Origin: Bacillus benzoevorans
GTDB taxonomy: Bacteria; Bacillota; Bacilli; Bacillales; Cytobacillaceae
DNA: 59,843 bases
Direction: 5' to 3'
NCBI RefSeq assembly: GCF_014207535.1
Contig: NZ_JACHGK010000022.1
Span: 1-59,843 of the forward strand
Both the position numbers and the translations under genes were made by a program. Shown here piece by piece: positions 43,109 to 54,400 of the stretch. Under the pieces are notes generated by a model, which saw only the letters and a list, made by a program, of their open reading frames with translations, made no database searches and was not told the DNA's origin. Numbering within the stretch: position 1 is the first letter of the stretch; each line of letters begins with the position of its first letter.

Positions 43109-43553
43109 AATTTGTTCCTCCTTTTCATCATCACCGATCTATCTAATATACCATATTTCATTATATATCTTGCGAAATAACAGGCAAAATTTTTTCAAAA
43201 ATATATTTTATTGGATTTTTACTGAAAGGGCTATAACGTCAATATAACCTCACACACTACCAAAATATACCTAAAAAATGCAACTAATGCAATACCATCC
43301 TGCAAAAGCCATCTTTCACTACCTTTAATCCAAATGTCCCACACAACACCTAAAACATGACGATAGAACTGGTATCGTTCATTTCTAGCAGATGAAACGA
43401 CTATGGATAATATTACCAAAATATTTTATTACCCTTTTACTTTATTAATATAATAAGATAAAAGAGTGTCTTTTTTGAATAATTCCTATTTTCCATGATA
43501 AATGGCGATATACAGGTGGAAATCATTTCCACCGTATCCATAAACAAAGCAAT

Positions 43554-43582
43554 TGACGTTTATTGGAAGAATTGTTATTATT
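43554..43582 (+). promoter_or_regulatory. abrB promoter
   Basis: TTGACG (43554-43559) and TATTAT (43577-43582) with a 17-base spacer on the plus strand, about 85 bases before the abrB ATG. Confidence 0.75.
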
Positions 43583-43602
43583 ATATTCATAATAAAATTA
43601 TT

Positions 43603-43619
43603 GTCGAATAATGACGAAT
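43603..43619 (+). promoter_or_regulatory. two Spo0A boxes in the abrB leader
   Basis: TGTCGAA (43603-43609) and TGACGAA (43613-43619) are both perfect TGNCGAA 0A-boxes in tandem, ten bases apart (one helical turn), downstream of the promoter. This matches the known Spo0A~P repression of abrB in B. subtilis. Confidence 0.9.
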
Positions 43620-43668
43620 AATTAATACTAGAGAGAGAACCCAATTGCACATATGGAGGAGAAACACT

Positions 43669-43953
43669 ATGAAATCTACTGGAATTGTCCGTAAGGTTGA
43701 TGAATTAGGACGGGTAGTTATTCCTATCGAATTAAGAAGAACTCTTGGTATTGCTGAAAAAGACTCATTGGAAATTTACGTTGACGATGATCGTATTATT
43801 TTGAAGAAATATAAACCTAACATGACTTGCCAGGTTACTGGTGAAGTATCTGATGATAATCTTTCTTTAGCAGGCGGAAGATTAATTCTTAGCCGTGAAG
43901 GCGCTGAAATTCTTTTAAAAGAAATTCAGGATAGTTTCAATCTAGCTAAATAA
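43669..43953 (+). CDS. abrB: transition-state regulator AbrB
   Basis: DNA-binding repressor of post-exponential genes (biofilm, antibiotics, sigH). The 94 residues comprise the N-terminal swapped-hairpin DNA-binding domain (1-50: KSTGIVRKVDELGRVVIPIELRRTLGI, with the conserved arginines) and the C-terminal multimerisation domain containing the single Cys of the MTCQVTG segment. The start is the second ATG, with GGAGGAG nine bases upstream; the in-frame ATG 24 bases before precedes the SD. It is on the plus strand opposite to its neighbours, as in B. subtilis. Confidence 0.97.
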   Translation: MKSTGIVRKVDELGRVVIPIELRRTLGIAEKDSLEIYVDDDRIILKKYKPNMTCQVTGEVSDDNLSLAGGRLILSREGAEILLKEIQDSFNLAK

Positions 43954-43965
43954 TAAACCCCATAG

Positions 43966-44010
43966 AAAAAGTGCCCCTCCTCATAACGGAAAGGCACTTA
44001 TTTTTTTCTT
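43966..44010. terminator. bidirectional terminator between abrB and rsmI
   Basis: AAGTGCC/GGCACTT around a 17-base loop, with a T-run after it on the plus strand and an A-run before it that serves the minus strand. It lies between convergent abrB and rsmI. Confidence 0.85.
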
Positions 44011-44025
44011 TAGTTTTCTGTATTT

Positions 44026-44898
44026 TTATTCGACATGATATAAATGATAGACATCACGCTTATTCATGTCCCTGTCCTTTGCTGTCTGCTTAATAGCATC
44101 CTTTGATGTCATACCTTTTTCCTCAATATAATGTTCAACATGATCCGTAATAGATAAATCCTCCCACCAATGATCTTCCACTCTGGTCACCGGCTCACCT
44201 TTTTCAATAATTAAACAGAATTCACCACGCACCTCCTGCTCGGAGGCCCATTGAATGAACTCAGAGACAGTACCGCGGATAAATTCCTCGTACCTTTTTG
44301 TCAGTTCCCGGCATAAAGCCATTTTCCTGTTTCCTAATACTTCCTCAATTAAGATCAGTGTTTCTTTTAATCGATGTGGTGCTTCATATAAGATGATCGT
44401 TGCCGGAATAAACCCTAGTTCTTCGAGTTGCTTGCGTTTATCCTTCTTCTGCCGATCAAGAAATCCGAAAAAGTAAAAGGGCTGTGTGGAAATACCCGAA
44501 GCAATCAGTGCCGTCAATGCGGCATTGGCACCCGGCAGCGGTACAACTGTTAATTGCTCCGCTATCGCTGCAACTACCAGCTCAAAACCGGGATCCGATA
44601 TCGTCGGTAATCCCGCATCGCTGATCAGGGCAACTTTTGCCCCCTCTTTTAACAAGCCGATGATTTTGCGTCCGCTATTCTCTTTATTATGTTCATGGTA
44701 ACTCATCAATGGAGTATCAATTTCAAAATAATGTAATAACTTCTTGGAATTCCTTGTATCTTCAGCAGCGATGTAATCTGCCTCTTTCAACATTCGTATC
44801 GCGCGGAAACTCATATCCTCTAAATTGCCAATCGGAGTCGGCACAAGATAGAGAATTCCCTTCGTCTCTTCGTTATCAAAGCTTTTCTGCTGCCACAT
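44026..44898 (-). CDS. rsmI: 16S rRNA 2'-O-ribose C1402 methyltransferase RsmI (YabC)
   Basis: SAM-dependent SpoU-independent methyltransferase of the tetrapyrrole-methylase fold. Signatures are LYLVPTPIGNLEDMSFRAIRML (residues 16-37), AAEDTRNSKKLL, LISDAGLPTISDPG (about 95-108), VVPLPGANAALTALIASG and YEAPHRLKETL. The 290 residues match B. subtilis. The start overlaps yazA by 23 bases. It ends against abrB at a shared terminator. Confidence 0.96.
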   Translation of the reverse strand: MWQQKSFDNEETKGILYLVPTPIGNLEDMSFRAIRMLKEADYIAAEDTRNSKKLLHYFEIDTPLMSYHEHNKENSGRKIIGLLKEGAKVALISDAGLPTISDPGFELVVAAIAEQLTVVPLPGANAALTALIASGISTQPFYFFGFLDRQKKDKRKQLEELGFIPATIILYEAPHRLKETLILIEEVLGNRKMALCRELTKRYEEFIRGTVSEFIQWASEQEVRGEFCLIIEKGEPVTRVEDHWWEDLSITDHVEHYIEEKGMTSKDAIKQTAKDRDMNKRDVYHLYHVE

Positions 44899-45157
44899 AT
44901 TGACCCTGCCCTTTTATATATTGCTGTTTCTTTTTGCGATCCAGCTGTTTAAATGCATATTCTGCCTTAAGCGCTTCGCTTTTCGTTGCATATTTTTTGC
45001 TGAATACCAGCTTAACCGGTCCTCTGCCGCGTGTATATTTTGCGCCCTTTCCTTCATTATGAAGTTTAATCCTTCGCTCTATATCATTGGTGTAGCCGGC
45101 ATAGAGGCTGTCATCCTTGCAGGATAGGACATAAAAATAATGCTCATCCTTCTCCAT
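44876..45157 (-). CDS. yazA: GIY-YIG domain protein (YazA)
   Basis: A 93-residue single GIY-YIG nuclease-like domain: HYFYVLSCKDDSLYAGYTNDIERRIKLH, then GKGAKYTRGRGPVKLV, where the YVL and YAG triads replace GIY and YIG, typical of the UPF0213/YhbQ group. The ATG has GAGGAACA upstream. It overlaps yabB (14 bases) and rsmI (23 bases). The cellular substrate is unknown. Confidence 0.93.
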   Translation of the reverse strand: MEKDEHYFYVLSCKDDSLYAGYTNDIERRIKLHNEGKGAKYTRGRGPVKLVFSKKYATKSEALKAEYAFKQLDRKKKQQYIKGQGQYVAAEKL

Positions 45158-45887
45158 ATAAAATGTTCCTCATTTCAGGAGTATATTCGTTATTATCTTG
45201 ATAGACTGTCAGAGGCGGCGAAATTTTCAAATCAGCATTACCTCCCTTTATCCCTTCGATTAATAAAGTATTCGCTTCTTTTCCCGCCTTAGGATAGACA
45301 AATTGAACCCGCTTTGGCTCTAATTTATATTTCCGCATCAAGGTAATGATATCAATCAGCCTGCCTGAACGATGAACAAACGCTGCTTTGCCTCCCTGCT
45401 TAAGCAGAATGCTTGACGCGCGAACAGCATCCTCCAGGGTACAGAGAATTTCATGGCGGGCAATGGCCAAGTACTCATTTCCATTCATTTCACTTTTTGC
45501 CGGCGTTGAAAAATACGGCGGGTTACAGGTCACGACATCATATTGATCATGACCAATCGTCTTGTGGATCTCTTTTATATCCCCATGGATCATATGGAGG
45601 CGGTCTGTGAGATGATTATAAGCAATACTGCGGACAGCCATGTCATATAATCGTTCCTGAATTTCAATTCCTGTGATCGTGCCTTTCGTTCTCGTACTTA
45701 AAAACAAAGGGATCACCCCGTTCCCGCTGCATAGATCAACTAATTTCCCTTTTTGAATCGGGACATAAACAAATTTCGCTAACAAAACGGCATCAAGGGA
45801 AAATGCAAAAACAGAGGGGCTTTGAATAATCCGCATATCCTCCGCTAATAAATAATCAAGCCTTTCATCCCCTTTTAACTCAACCAA
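45144..45887 (-). CDS. yabB: SAM-dependent methyltransferase YabB (TrmN6-like)
   Basis: Class I methyltransferase of the family that makes m6A37 in tRNA1(Val) in E. coli; its role in Bacillus is inferred. Motifs are LVDLCSGNGVIPLFLSTR (SAM-binding, about residues 46-63), GIEIQERLYDMA and the catalytic VVTCNPPYFS (NPPY, about 115-124). The 247 residues fit. The start is TTG with GGGGGG six bases upstream. It follows yabA after a terminator, so it probably has a separate promoter in the short gap. Confidence 0.94.
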   Translation of the reverse strand: MVELKGDERLDYLLAEDMRIIQSPSVFAFSLDAVLLAKFVYVPIQKGKLVDLCSGNGVIPLFLSTRTKGTITGIEIQERLYDMAVRSIAYNHLTDRLHMIHGDIKEIHKTIGHDQYDVVTCNPPYFSTPAKSEMNGNEYLAIARHEILCTLEDAVRASSILLKQGGKAAFVHRSGRLIDIITLMRKYKLEPKRVQFVYPKAGKEANTLLIEGIKGGNADLKISPPLTVYQDNNEYTPEMRNILYGEG

Positions 45888-45920
45888 ATTGATCCCCCCT
45901 CTTCACTTCCATTTATTATG

Positions 45921-45954
45921 AAAAAACAGCCTTCCCAATAAAATAAGGAAGGCC
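45921..45954 (-). terminator. yabA terminator
   Basis: GCCTTCC/GGAAGGC stem with AT-rich loop followed by TGTTTTTT on the minus strand, within 40 bases of the yabA stop. Confidence 0.85.
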
Positions 45955-45959
45955 AGAAA

Positions 45960-46331
45960 TTATTTTTTATTTAAAAAAGATAGACAAAAAATACAATCCC
46001 CGTCCGTGCGCGGGCTGCCAAATTGCAGGTTGCATATATGAAACCCTTCCTGGTAAAGACGGGCCAGATTATCATAGCCTTCTCCAATTTCAGCAAGTAT
46101 TTGATCGGTTGAATGAGCCTTTGCCGTGCCCTTTTTTTTAACCCTCTTTGACTCTATATTTTCTGTTCTTTCATCAAGATGACGTCTTAAATTTTCATTC
46201 TCCAGCTTAAGAGAATTATTTTCCTCCAGAAGTTCTGCCACATGCTGTTTTAATTCTCCCAGCTGCTGGTATAACTGCCCAATCTGACTTTCCAAATTAC
46301 TTACTGAATCAAAAATTCCTCTTTTATCCAC
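45960..46331 (-). CDS. yabA: replication initiation control protein YabA
   Basis: Binds DnaA and DnaN and restrains initiation. The 123 residues consist of an N-terminal leucine-zipper coiled coil (about 8-60: VSNLESQIGQLYQQLGELKQHV and onward), a charged linker, and the C-terminal zinc-binding domain with H-I-C-N and DCIFC. The start is GTG giving MDKRGIFDSV, with GAGGTGG upstream, which matches B. subtilis (119); an in-frame ATG 42 bases earlier would overlap ricT. It ends in LSFLNKK like its homologue. Confidence 0.96.
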   Translation of the reverse strand: MDKRGIFDSVSNLESQIGQLYQQLGELKQHVAELLEENNSLKLENENLRRHLDERTENIESKRVKKKGTAKAHSTDQILAEIGEGYDNLARLYQEGFHICNLQFGSPRTDGDCIFCLSFLNKK

Positions 46332-46344
46332 TGATTCCACCTCA

Positions 46345-47172
46345 TTACTCTGTGGATTGAACAGAAACGGCACCTTCTTTTAAAATTTCATCCAACGTAT
46401 ATTCTAACACACGTTCATGCTGTGGAATTTCAACCTGGAGCACACGTTCAAGAATATTCAGCCCGACTACTTTTCCATTACCAAGAGGAGTTTCTATCCA
46501 CTGGCCCAGATCAGGTAATAATTCCTTTGATGATTCATACTCATCATTTTCATATTTTAAACAGCACATCAGCCGTCCGCATAAACCGGAAATTTTCGTT
46601 GGGTTTAATGACAGATTTTGATCCTTTGCCATTTTAATAGAAACCGGCTCGAAATCCCCCAAAAATGTCGAGCAGCAAAGCATTCTCCCGCATGGTCCAA
46701 TGCCGCCGAGCATCTTCGCTTCATCACGGACACCGATTTGCCTAAGCTCGATTCTTGTCCGAAAAATCGCCGCTAAATCTTTTACCAGCTCCCGGAAATC
46801 AACTCTCCCATCGGCTGTAAAATAGAAAATGACTTTATTGCGATCAAATGTATACTCTACATCTACCAGCTTCATTTCCAGTTGATGAATATTTACCTTT
46901 TCACAGCAAACATCATAAGCCTCTTTTGCTGCAGCTTTATTTTCTTCGACAATCAGACGATCCTTTTGATCTGCAATTCGCAATACCTTTTTTAAAGGAA
47001 GAACAACATCATTTTCATCTACCTGTTTCGGGCCGATTACCACTCTTCCGTACTCTACCCCTCTAACTGTTTCGACAATAACGTGTTCATTGTTTTGAAT
47101 TGGAAGATCTCCGGGATCAAAGTAATATATCTTACCCGCTTTTTTAAAGCGTACTCCTACTACATTATACAC
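46345..47172 (-). CDS. ricT: RicT (YaaT), PSP1-domain component of the Y-complex
   Basis: With RicA and RicF forms a complex carrying iron-sulfur clusters that stimulates Spo0A phosphorylation and RNase Y-dependent mRNA maturation. The 275-residue PSP1 protein has conserved cysteines in GGIGPCGRMLCCSTFL (about residues 160-175) and SGLCGRLMCCLKYEND (about 197-212). The start is GTG with GGAGG eight bases upstream; it follows the holB TAA directly (TAAGTG). The product is cytoplasmic. Confidence 0.97.
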   Translation of the reverse strand: MYNVVGVRFKKAGKIYYFDPGDLPIQNNEHVIVETVRGVEYGRVVIGPKQVDENDVVLPLKKVLRIADQKDRLIVEENKAAAKEAYDVCCEKVNIHQLEMKLVDVEYTFDRNKVIFYFTADGRVDFRELVKDLAAIFRTRIELRQIGVRDEAKMLGGIGPCGRMLCCSTFLGDFEPVSIKMAKDQNLSLNPTKISGLCGRLMCCLKYENDEYESSKELLPDLGQWIETPLGNGKVVGLNILERVLQVEIPQHERVLEYTLDEILKEGAVSVQSTE

Positions 47173-48171
47173 TTAAGATCCCTCCTGCAATCTAAGAACA
47201 AGCTGCTCCATCAATAACTGTGGATTCATGTTCGCCGCCAGCTTACCCTTTGCCTCTAATATGGCTGTCATTTGCTCGCCTAATTTCCTTCCTGATATCT
47301 TTAGTGCCGACCGCTCTAATAATGAACGCTCATTGACAAAGACCATTCTGTCCTGCTTACCAATCTGTATATATAATAAATCCTTAAATATAAGAAGTAA
47401 TAAATCTAAACCACGGTCTATCTGTTCTTTGTCCTTAAAATGCAAAAACCATTCCTCTTGCAGCGCCGTAAGAGCTTCAAGCGGATCTTTCTTAAGGACT
47501 GAAAATAATTTTACCACTATCTTTTGTGCTTGTGCAAACCAATCATCACTATTCAGCGCTACTGCTTCATCCAAATTATTGGTTAGGCAGGAAAGTATAG
47601 GCGCCTTCTGCTCCGGGACCCCGGCCTCAACCATTCTGCGCAGCAAACTCTGTCCGGAAAGGGGCTGAAATGAAAGCGTTTGGCAGCGGGAGACAATGGT
47701 CGGCAGTATTTTCTGAATTTGTTCTGTGACTAAAATAGCAAATGTCTGCTGAAAAGGCTCCTCGAGAAATTTAAGCAGACTGTTCGCCGCATTGACCGTC
47801 ATCCGATCCGCATGAATGATCATATAGATCTTCTGACGCGATTCAACCCCTGTCTTCGCAAACTCCTCCTGCAGATCATGGATTTGCTGCTTTTTGATCG
47901 ACAAACCGTCAGGCTCAACGATATGAATATCAGGATGGTTGCCATGATTAATTCTTCTGCAGTTCGTGCATGCCTCACACGGCCGGAAGCCATCTATCAA
48001 AGATAAACAGAACAGACTTTTTGAAAGCAGCATTCCTGTCTCGTGTTTCCCTGTCCCTCTCATCCCTTCAAATAAATAAGCATGGGCGAGGCGTTTTTTT
48101 TGCAGACTGTTTTTGATCATTTTTAGTGCAACCGGTTGAATCTCTTCCAGCTCTTCCCACGTTTTCGACAA
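47173..48171 (-). CDS. holB: DNA polymerase III delta' subunit
   Basis: Clamp-loader subunit that works with HolA and DnaX. The 332 residues begin WEELEEIQPVALKMIKNSLQKKRLAHAYLFEG and show an altered P-loop GMRGTGKHE (about residues 36-44), zinc-finger cysteines CEACTNCRR (about 66-74) and the SRC motif ISRCQTL (about 166). The start is TTG with GAGGTG nine bases upstream; an in-frame GTG touches the SD. In B. subtilis it follows yaaR; here its upstream neighbour is the divergent glucan-synthase gene, and a TATAAT (48244-48249, minus) may serve as its own promoter. Confidence 0.96.
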   Translation of the reverse strand: MSKTWEELEEIQPVALKMIKNSLQKKRLAHAYLFEGMRGTGKHETGMLLSKSLFCLSLIDGFRPCEACTNCRRINHGNHPDIHIVEPDGLSIKKQQIHDLQEEFAKTGVESRQKIYMIIHADRMTVNAANSLLKFLEEPFQQTFAILVTEQIQKILPTIVSRCQTLSFQPLSGQSLLRRMVEAGVPEQKAPILSCLTNNLDEAVALNSDDWFAQAQKIVVKLFSVLKKDPLEALTALQEEWFLHFKDKEQIDRGLDLLLLIFKDLLYIQIGKQDRMVFVNERSLLERSALKISGRKLGEQMTAILEAKGKLAANMNPQLLMEQLVLRLQEGS

Positions 48172-48469
48172 AGCTATCACTCACCTCATGTATTGACAAC
48201 AATCGTGTTTCACACTGCTTAGAAGTTAAGCCAATGCATCTTCATTATAACAGCAAATACGCTAGAAAAACACGACTTACCGCTCAAACACACGAAAGTT
48301 GACAGGCACCCTAGCGCCATCCGCTCTTATTGATTGCTGTTGATAAACAAGCGATGCTGCTCCCTTCAACATCCAGCCTTCTAATCCTTCTTTTCGCTAA
48401 ATTATGCATACTTTCCTGCCAAATTGGAGATTATTTGATAGTACAGCATTTTTTTAGGGGGAAACAAGT
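48172..48469. other. divergent region between holB and the glucan-synthase gene
   Basis: This 298-base region replaces the darA-yaaR stretch of B. subtilis. On the minus strand a TATAAT (48244-48249) with only a weak -35 could drive holB. On the plus strand a TTGACA (48299-48304) has no -10 at the right distance, so I cannot name a promoter for the large gene. No remnants of darA or yaaR coding were recognised. Confidence 0.5.
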
Positions 48470-51400
48470 GTGATTTTAAATAAAGAACAACTCAGTGTGG
48501 AAGCACACAAATCTGCATTAAGTCATGACCCTTTTATCAAGCGTAAGCCTATTGGGCGTTTCTGGAACGGTCATGTTTCCGATATGGAAAAGATCCGTGT
48601 GTTTGTGAACCAGCTTCGTGAGAGAAATTCAACCTGTTCACAGCCTGCTGAGGAATGGCTTCTCGATAACGCAGAGTTTCTAGAAGAACAGGCTTTGACC
48701 ATTAAACAAGAGTTGAGCAAACAGCTGATAGATTCCCTGCCCCATCTAAGCAAAAAAGGGGAACCGAGAATCTTTTCTATTTGTAAGGATTATATCAACT
48801 ATACGGACGGTCATATAAATATTGATACCTTTCTCTCCTATATCCATGCCTATCAGGAAGTATCTATATTAAAAATTTCCGAGGTCTGGTCGATCCCGGT
48901 AATATTGCAGATTGCACTGATTCATCGCCTCGCCGAAATGTCGGATGAGCTGAAAGTTCGGCTCGATATTTGTACAAAAGTGAACGAACTCCTTTCCGGG
49001 ATAAATTCTACGGAGTTAAATCCGGAGAGTTTAAATAGAGCGCTGGAGGATGCAGGTCTGGAAATGCCGCTTGCCGGTTCCATGATTGTTCATTTAGTCA
49101 GGCATCTTCAGGAGCGTGCCGATTATACAGCAATGGTTAGTGAATGGCTTAGCTGCAAGCTGGAAAATGGGACAGAAAGCTTAGAGCAGATTTTATCCTA
49201 TGAATATCAGCTTCAGGCTTCCTATCAAATGTCTACCGGAAATATTATCGGAAGCATGCGGAAGCTTACACGGTTTGACTGGCATGAGTTATTTGAGAAA
49301 ATGAGTTTGGTTGAACAGACATTGAGAACAGACAGTACAGGAGTCTATCCCCAGTTGGATGTATCAAGCCGCAGCACACTGCGGAAAAGAATTGAACAGC
49401 TTAGTCTCCGCCTGAATCTGCCAGAAAACTTGATTGCCTGCCAGGCAGTAGAATTAGCAAATGAGTATGTACAGCAATTGCCGGAGGAGAATAGGGAAGA
49501 TTGCGGGCGCCAAGCATCTATTGCTTTTTATTTATTAGAGCCTGCAGGACTGAAGCTTTTAAGACAAGGACTAAAAAAATGCGGCGAAGGCAAACCGAGA
49601 ATGATGCCGGAAAATGGGATTCTGCGCCGCCCGACAGAAACGTATTTTAATATGTTAGTACTTATGTTTGCGGCTGCTCTCCTCGCCTTTTCTCTCTGGA
49701 TGGGCATGGGCTGGAGCTTTACACCGCTTCAATGGCTGGCCATTGTTCTCGTCCTTGTCCTGCCGGCTATGGAATGGGCTGTTACAGCATTGCATTGGTT
49801 CATCGAACGGGTCAGACGTCCGATCCCCTTACTAAGATATGATTTTTCGAAAGGCATTCCTAAAGAGGCCGCGGCAATGGTTGTTATTCCGGTGATTTGG
49901 TCGGCGAAGGAGGAGGCTTTGGAAATTGCCGAACGCCTTGAGCTGCACTATTTAGCAAACCGTGATTCTAACCTGCACTTTGCTATTTTGAGTGATTTTA
50001 AGGATGCCAAAACAGAGCAGCTTGATGAGGACAAAATAGTAACAGAAGCGGCACTCAAGGAAATCAGACGATTAAACCGGGTTTATCCTGACAGCTCCTT
50101 CTATTTATTCCAGCGGAAACGTTTATGGAATCCTGCAGAAAATGCATGGATGGGCTGGGAAAGAAAACGCGGCAAACTAGTCGAATTTATTGAGCTGCTA
50201 AAAGGAAGAAAGGATACCAGCTTTACAGCTATCGAAGGAGATGTTTCGCTGCTAAAGGATATCCGCTATATCATTACACTCGATGCAGATACAATGCTGC
50301 CGCTTGAAAGCGCTCAGCGAATGGTCGGTACGATGCACCTCCCATTTAACCGCCCTAAATTAAACAAAACAGAAACAAGAGTGATTGAAGGCTATGGTGT
50401 TCTGCAGCCCAGGATTGGAATGAGTCATGAAGCGGCAGCAAAATCCCGTTTTGCTGCACTTTGGTCCGGAGATCCGGGTATCGATCCTTATGCATTTGCT
50501 GTGTCTGATACTTATCAGGACGGTCTCGGTCAAGGGATTTTTACAGGAAAAGGAATATTTAATATTGATGTCTTTTACCGGGTGCTTTGCGAAAGGATTC
50601 CAGAAAATCGGGTGTTAAGTCATGATTTGCTAGAAGGAGGATTCCTGCGCACAGGGGTGCTTTCAGATATTGAATTAATCGATGATCATCCAGCACACTT
50701 TCACTCCTTTCAAAAAAGGCTTCACCGCTGGGTCCGCGGCGACTGGCAGTTAATATCATGGCTCTTGCCGAAGGTGATAAATCGCAGCGGTAAATTACTG
50801 CCGGTAGATTTATCTATATTAACCCGCTGGCAGATCATAGACAATTTAAGGCGCAGCCTGCTTTCTCCGGCATTATTATTGACCCTGCTCTTAGCCTTAA
50901 CCATACTTCCCGGTTCTCCTATCCGCTGGTTGGCAATTGTAATGATAACTTGGCTTCTGCCTTTGCTTCGTCAGTTAGCTGCAGTGAAGGCCAGTCTCAA
51001 ATATACAAAAGGGCTGCTGTTCACTGCAGGACAAGTACTGGTTAACATCATGACCCTGCCATTTCAAAGCATTCTGCTCTTTGATGCAATCGGAAGGGCG
51101 CTTTATCGATTATTGATTTCGAAACGGAACTTGCTGGAATGGACCACATCGGCTGAGGCAGAACGAAATAGTCAAAGGAATGAAGCTCCAATCCTTTTAG
51201 GAATGGCGGGAGGTTATCTGCTGATCCTTCTATTTTTCGCTGCAGCAGTTTTCAGCGGATATTTACCCGTTCAAATAACAGGCATAGCACTTGCCGTGCT
51301 GTGGGCATGCGCCCCATTTGTTATAAGATGGCTAAACCAGCCGGTGCCGCAGGAAGGTCTTTCTTTTTCCAACAGTGAAAAAGAGGAATTACAGACGCTG

Positions 51401-54400
51401 TCAAAGCAAATATGGAGCTTCTATGAAGACTTTGTTACGGAAGAGGATAATTGGCTGCCTCCCGATAATGTGCAGATGGAGCCGCCTAAGGGAGTGGCAC
51501 ACCGGACATCGCCTACTAATATCGGGTTGTATTTGTCCTGCGCCTTGGCCGCGAGGGACTTTGAATTTATCGATACACCGGAGTTGATTCAACGGCTGGA
51601 ACGGACATTGGGTACAATGGAAAAAATGGAGAAATGGGAAGGTCATCTTTACAATTGGTACGATACGGTAACACTCGCGCCACTACCGCCCAAATACGTC
51701 TCAACCGTGGATTCCGGCAATTTAGTATGCTGCTTAATTACAGTAAAAGAAGGTCTGCTGGAATGGATGCAGCATGATTTCGGGATTGACATGGGAGAGT
51801 TTCCTGCAGGAAAGGATAAATCACTTCATATCGCCTTCTCCGAGGAACTGGCCCCGATCATTACCGATGATTTCCTGAAACAGTCAAATACACATTGGCG
51901 CGATCGCGGACAGAAGCTGCTGGTGCGAATAGAGGAATTTATCCGCAGCACGAATTTCCGCCCGCTGTATGATCATAAGGCAAGACTTTTCTCCCTAGGC
52001 TGGCATATGGAGCGCCACGTGCGTGATGAAGTGCTTTATGACTTAATGGCCTCAGAGGCAAGATCAGCAAGCTTTATTGCGATTGCACTTGGACAGGTTT
52101 CCGTCGCCCATTGGAATGCCCTTGGCAGAACGATGACGAAGACTGCGAACAAGCCATTATTACTATCTTGGTCCGGCACCATGTTTGAATATTTAATGCC
52201 ATGGCTCTTTATGAAAACGTACCGCAATACTTTGTGGGACAGCACCTATAAGGCAGTGGTCGAACGGCAGATTGAATATGCAAAGCAAAGAAGCGTACCA
52301 TTTGGGATTTCGGAATCGGGCTATTACGCATTTGACTACCAGATGAATTACCAATACCGCGCCTTCGGTGTACCGGGACTCGGGTTTAAACGCGGGTTGG
52401 ATCAAGACTTAGTTACAGCACCTTATGCAACCATTCTGGCCCTGCCTTTTGCAAAAAGTGCTGCTCTTAATGCGCTGAAAAAATTTGAACAGCTCAAAGC
52501 CCGAGGAAAATACGGCTTTTACGAAGCAGTGGATTTTACTAAAAGAAGGCTGCCAAAGCAGAAAGAATACATGGTCATCTGTAGTTTTATGGCACATCAT
52601 CAGGGCATGAGCTTACTTACGCTTGCAAACGTACTGCTGCCGAAAAAGATGTATCAACGGTTCCATCAAAATAAAGAAATCAGGGCAGCTGAACTGCTGC
52701 TGCAGGAACGGATTCCAAAACGGCCGAAGCTTATCCAGCATCCGTCAATGAACCGCGTTCATAAACCATTTGAAAAAATGACACACAATAATACGCCAAT
52801 CAGGGAATTTGTCTCGCCGCATACAAAAACCCCAGCAGTCAATATCCTCTCAAACGGGACTTTCACGACCGTGGTGACCAATTCCGGAAGCGGATACAGC
52901 CAGTTCAAGGATGTGTTAGTCTCAAGATGGCGGGAAGATCCTGTTATGGATCCATGGGGAAGCTTTATCTATATCAGGGACATTTCCAAAAATACGGTAT
53001 GGTCGCCATCCTATCAGCCCTGCATGGTAGAAGCTCCTGAGGCTCGGGTTCAGTTTGGCTTAGATCGTGCTGTTTTTATGAGAACGGACGGCGAAATTAA
53101 AACGACGATGGAAATCAGTGTTTCTCCAGAGTGTAACGCAGAAGTCCGCCGCATTACGCTGTTAAATAACAGCCTTGAAGCTAATGTCCTTGAGGTTACA
53201 TCATTCGTAGAGCTCTCCCTTTCAAATCCGATTGCCGATGCAGCCCACACCGCCTTCAGCAAGCTGTTTATCCGGACTGACTTCGATCCGGAATCAGAAT
53301 GCCTGATTGCGAGCCGCAGGCCGCGTGAAGTAAATGGAAATACGCTGTGGTCAGCCCATTCCCTTATGATCAAAGGGGACACACTAGGCTCAATCGAATT
53401 TGAAACCGATCGCACAAGCTTTATCGGCCGCGGTTATTCTCTCGCTAAACCTCAGGGAATCACAAGCCGCCTGCGCGGTCAGACAGGCTCTGTTGCCGAT
53501 CCGGCCTTTGTTATGCGGCGCCGTATCAGCATCGGTCCGGGAGAGCAGGTCCAATTAATAGCGGTCACCTCTGCTGCCGATACATGTGAAGAGGCGATTC
53601 ATATCGTGCGTACGTTTACCGCGGAGCAATCCATCGAACGTACCTATCAAATGGCTTGGAACCGGGTTCAGATCGAACTGCGGCATCTGCAGTTGAGCAA
53701 TACGGAAGCTGTGGAATTTCAAGGACTCGCCGGGCATATTCTCTACCGCACGCCGCTAAAGAAAGAACAGGAGTCTAGTATTTCGATGAATCAGAAAGGG
53801 CAATCCGGTCTTTGGTCCTTCGGGGTATCCGGTGATCGGCCAATTGTTTTGGTCAAAATTGCCGACAGCAGCCATATGCCCTTTATTCAAAAAATCCTGA
53901 CAGGTCATGAATACCTGCGCCGCCTGGGTCTTCTCTTTGACCTTGTTATCTTCAACGAATCGATTGGCGGATATCAGCAGAATCTGCAGGAGGCGATACA
54001 AAGTGCGGCGGAGCATGGTGTTGATCGCTTTGGTGCTGCCTCATCAGGAGTCTACACCATTGCCGCCAACCAGCTGACCGAAGAAGACACAGCATTGCTG
54101 ATGGCTTCCGCACGGGTCATCCTCCAGGCGGGAAGATCAAGCTTAACAGCGCAAATGCGGCGGCAAAAAACGGAAGAGGGACTGCCGGAGGCATTGGTTT
54201 TGAATCCTTCGCTGAAGATAGAGAATCCTCCATCGACGCTGCCACAGCTAATGGATACGAAGACCTGGCAGTTCTTTAACGGCTGGGGCGGATTTTCCCC
54301 GGACGGAAAGGAGTATTGGATCCTGATTAAAAATGGAAATCATCTTCCTGCTCCTTGGGTGAATGTCATCGCCAATCCCAAGCTTGGTTTTATGATTTCG

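Larger units (their letters stand above)
43109..43668. other. divergent region between metG and abrB
   Basis: The 560 bases hold the metG promoter, a perfect hairpin GGTGGAAA-TCA-TTTCCACC (43516-43534), and the abrB promoter with Spo0A boxes. A 62-codon open frame at 43231-43419 has no ribosome-binding site and is not called. Confidence 0.55.

Noticed and set aside
43231..43419. 62-codon minus-strand open frame upstream of metG
   Set aside because: TTG start, no ribosome-binding site, and no recognisable protein. B. subtilis has no gene here.
43516..43534. Perfect 8-bp-arm hairpin upstream of abrB as a terminator
   Set aside because: No T-run follows on either strand and no gene ends there, so its role is unclear.
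48299..48330. sigma-A promoter for the glucan-synthase gene starting at TTGACA
   Set aside because: The 16-18 bases after it are GC-rich and no -10-like hexamer follows.
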